Shown in pieces: positions 5,731 through 6,586 of a stretch of DNA of 6,586 bases (position 1 is its first letter; every line of letters begins with the position of its first letter). The stretch lies in NCBI GenBank assembly GCA_035318985.1, contig DATHDP010000022.1, forward strand, positions 1-6,586, given 5' to 3'. This stretch comes from VBAS01 sp035318985 (GTDB lineage Bacteria; Bacteroidota; Bacteroidia; Chitinophagales; Chitinophagaceae). Under the pieces are notes generated by a model, which made no database searches, was not told where the DNA came from, and was given only the letters and a program-made list of their open reading frames with translations. Position numbers and translations under genes: made by a program.

Positions 5731-6586
5731 TGAAAAGATTCCTCCTCACTTTTATCGCACTGTTAGGGTTAGTTTTTATAAGCTTTTCACAAAATGAAAA
5801 ACTTTCTGGTAAAGTCTTGAATAGCAAGAACGAACCTGTTGTTGGCGCTTCCATAAAATTTGAAGGATCAAACACCGGTGCTATTTCTGGTGTCGATGGC
5901 AGTTTTATCCTCACACTTGCGATCGGAAAAAAATATACTCTTATTATTTCTTCAGTTGGATATGAAACAAAAACCATCCAGGATGTAGAAGTAGCAACAG
6001 GCCAGGCAAACGAACTGCAAGTATTAATGGTTGAATCGGCAAAGAATACATTAGGTGGAGTTACTGTAACTGCAACCGCTTCTTCTGCCAGGAAAGAAAC
6101 ATCCGCAGCCTTAATACAATTTCAAAAAAATACAAATACAGTTGCTTCTGTTATTTCTGCAGAACAAATAAGACGTTCTCCTGATAAAACTACCGGTGAA
6201 GTTTTGAAACGTGTACCCGGTACGAGTATTATGGAAGGAAGATTTATTGTGGTAAGAGGATTGGCAGACAGGTATAACCAGGCAATGATCAATGGAATTT
6301 TATTAACCAGTACAGAACCTGATCGTAAAACATTTTCTTTTGATCTTATTCCAGCTAAGATGATCGATAATATTATTGTCAATAAAGCATTTGTTCCCGA
6401 ATATCCCGGTGAATGGGCTGGTGGGTTGATACAAGTAAATACAAAAGATATTCCCGCAAAAAACTTTTTCAATATTGAAATAGGTACTGGTTACAATACA
6501 CAATCAACAGGGAAAAGTTTTTTTAAAACTCCCGGTGGAGACCTGGATTGGCTGGGAATTGATGATGGCACAAGAGGATTTCCCGC
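5724..6586 (+). CDS. TonB-dependent outer-membrane receptor, N-terminal part (cut by window end)
   Basis: The frame from the ATG at 5724 is open through 287 codons to the window edge with no stop, so this is the N-terminal part of a much larger receptor. Visible in order: a signal peptide (MQMKRFLLTFIALLGLVFISFSQ, cleaved near 22-23), a carboxypeptidase-D-regulatory-like domain (about 27-105, with GKVLNSKNEPVVGASI and SGVDGSFILTL), and LGGVTVTATAS near 110-120 resembling the TonB-box region. A plug domain follows (about 137-242, with PDKTTGEVLKRVPGTSI, RGLADRYNQAMING, and GGLIQVNTKDIP). It ends at the start of the barrel, where WLGIDDGTRGFP (276-287) is a motif I associate with this receptor subgroup. 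Such receptors import scarce ligands across the outer membrane using TonB energy. The plug is not of the SusC glycan type (no SusD seen). It starts 96 bases after the porin stop. The ligand is unknown; the setting suggests a phosphorus compound. An ATG at 5730 is an equally good start. Confidence 0.92.
   Translation, partial: MQMKRFLLTFIALLGLVFISFSQNEKLSGKVLNSKNEPVVGASIKFEGSNTGAISGVDGSFILTLAIGKKYTLIISSVGYETKTIQDVEVATGQANELQVLMVESAKNTLGGVTVTATASSARKETSAALIQFQKNTNTVASVISAEQIRRSPDKTTGEVLKRVPGTSIMEGRFIVVRGLADRYNQAMINGILLTSTEPDRKTFSFDLIPAKMIDNIIVNKAFVPEYPGEWAGGLIQVNTKDIPAKNFFNIEIGTGYNTQSTGKSFFKTPGGDLDWLGIDDGTRGFP

Noticed and set aside
5678..5977. A 99-codon minus-strand open frame
   Set aside because: It lies opposite the clear TonB-dependent receptor N-terminus and the hairpin region; its protein has no recognisable domain.
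6122..6503. Two overlapping minus-strand open frames of 116 and 66 codons
   Set aside because: Both are antisense to the receptor plug domain, whose motifs are unmistakable; no independent coding evidence.

Overview
The window looks like chromosomal DNA of a Bacteroidota bacterium, most likely of the Chitinophagaceae type. Four things suggest this: AT-rich intergenic DNA without clear Shine-Dalgarno sites, a split (two-gene) transketolase, a Porin_O_P family porin, and a TonB-dependent receptor with an N-terminal carboxypeptidase-D-regulatory-like domain. This placement is an inference from protein style; no marker gene is present.

Layout: two gene blocks diverge from an intergenic region at about 4126-4307. 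Leftward (minus strand) run four genes: a DUF47/PhoU-like protein (3475-4125), a PiT-family phosphate permease (2182-3390), UDP-glucose 4-epimerase GalE (1074-2132) and the C-terminal half of a split transketolase (39-992). Rightward (plus strand) run an outer-membrane porin of the phosphate-selective O/P family (4308-5627) and a TonB-dependent receptor cut off by the right edge (5724-6586+). The receptor has no stop codon in the window but is open for all 287 codons and is a confident gene.

The middle four genes read as a phosphate-acquisition locus. The porin (and possibly the receptor) would carry substrate across the outer membrane, the PiT permease would move phosphate across the inner membrane, and the DUF47 protein is the usual partner of PiT. 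GalE and transketolase are housekeeping sugar metabolism genes lying downstream in the same direction.

The most interesting non-coding signal is in the divergent region. From 4191 to 4251 there are six TTAANA-like units in exact 11-bp register, two of them perfect TTAATA. This resembles PhoP/PhoB-type direct-repeat boxes, and it ends 10 bp before a -7-like element for the porin. On the other side, a 14-bp inverted repeat TACCCG-GT-CGGGTA overlaps the predicted promoter of the DUF47-pit genes. Two hairpins lie between porin and receptor: one terminator-like, and one with a perfect 8-bp stem that contains the receptor's start codon. I saw no RNA genes, insertion sequences or CRISPR arrays.
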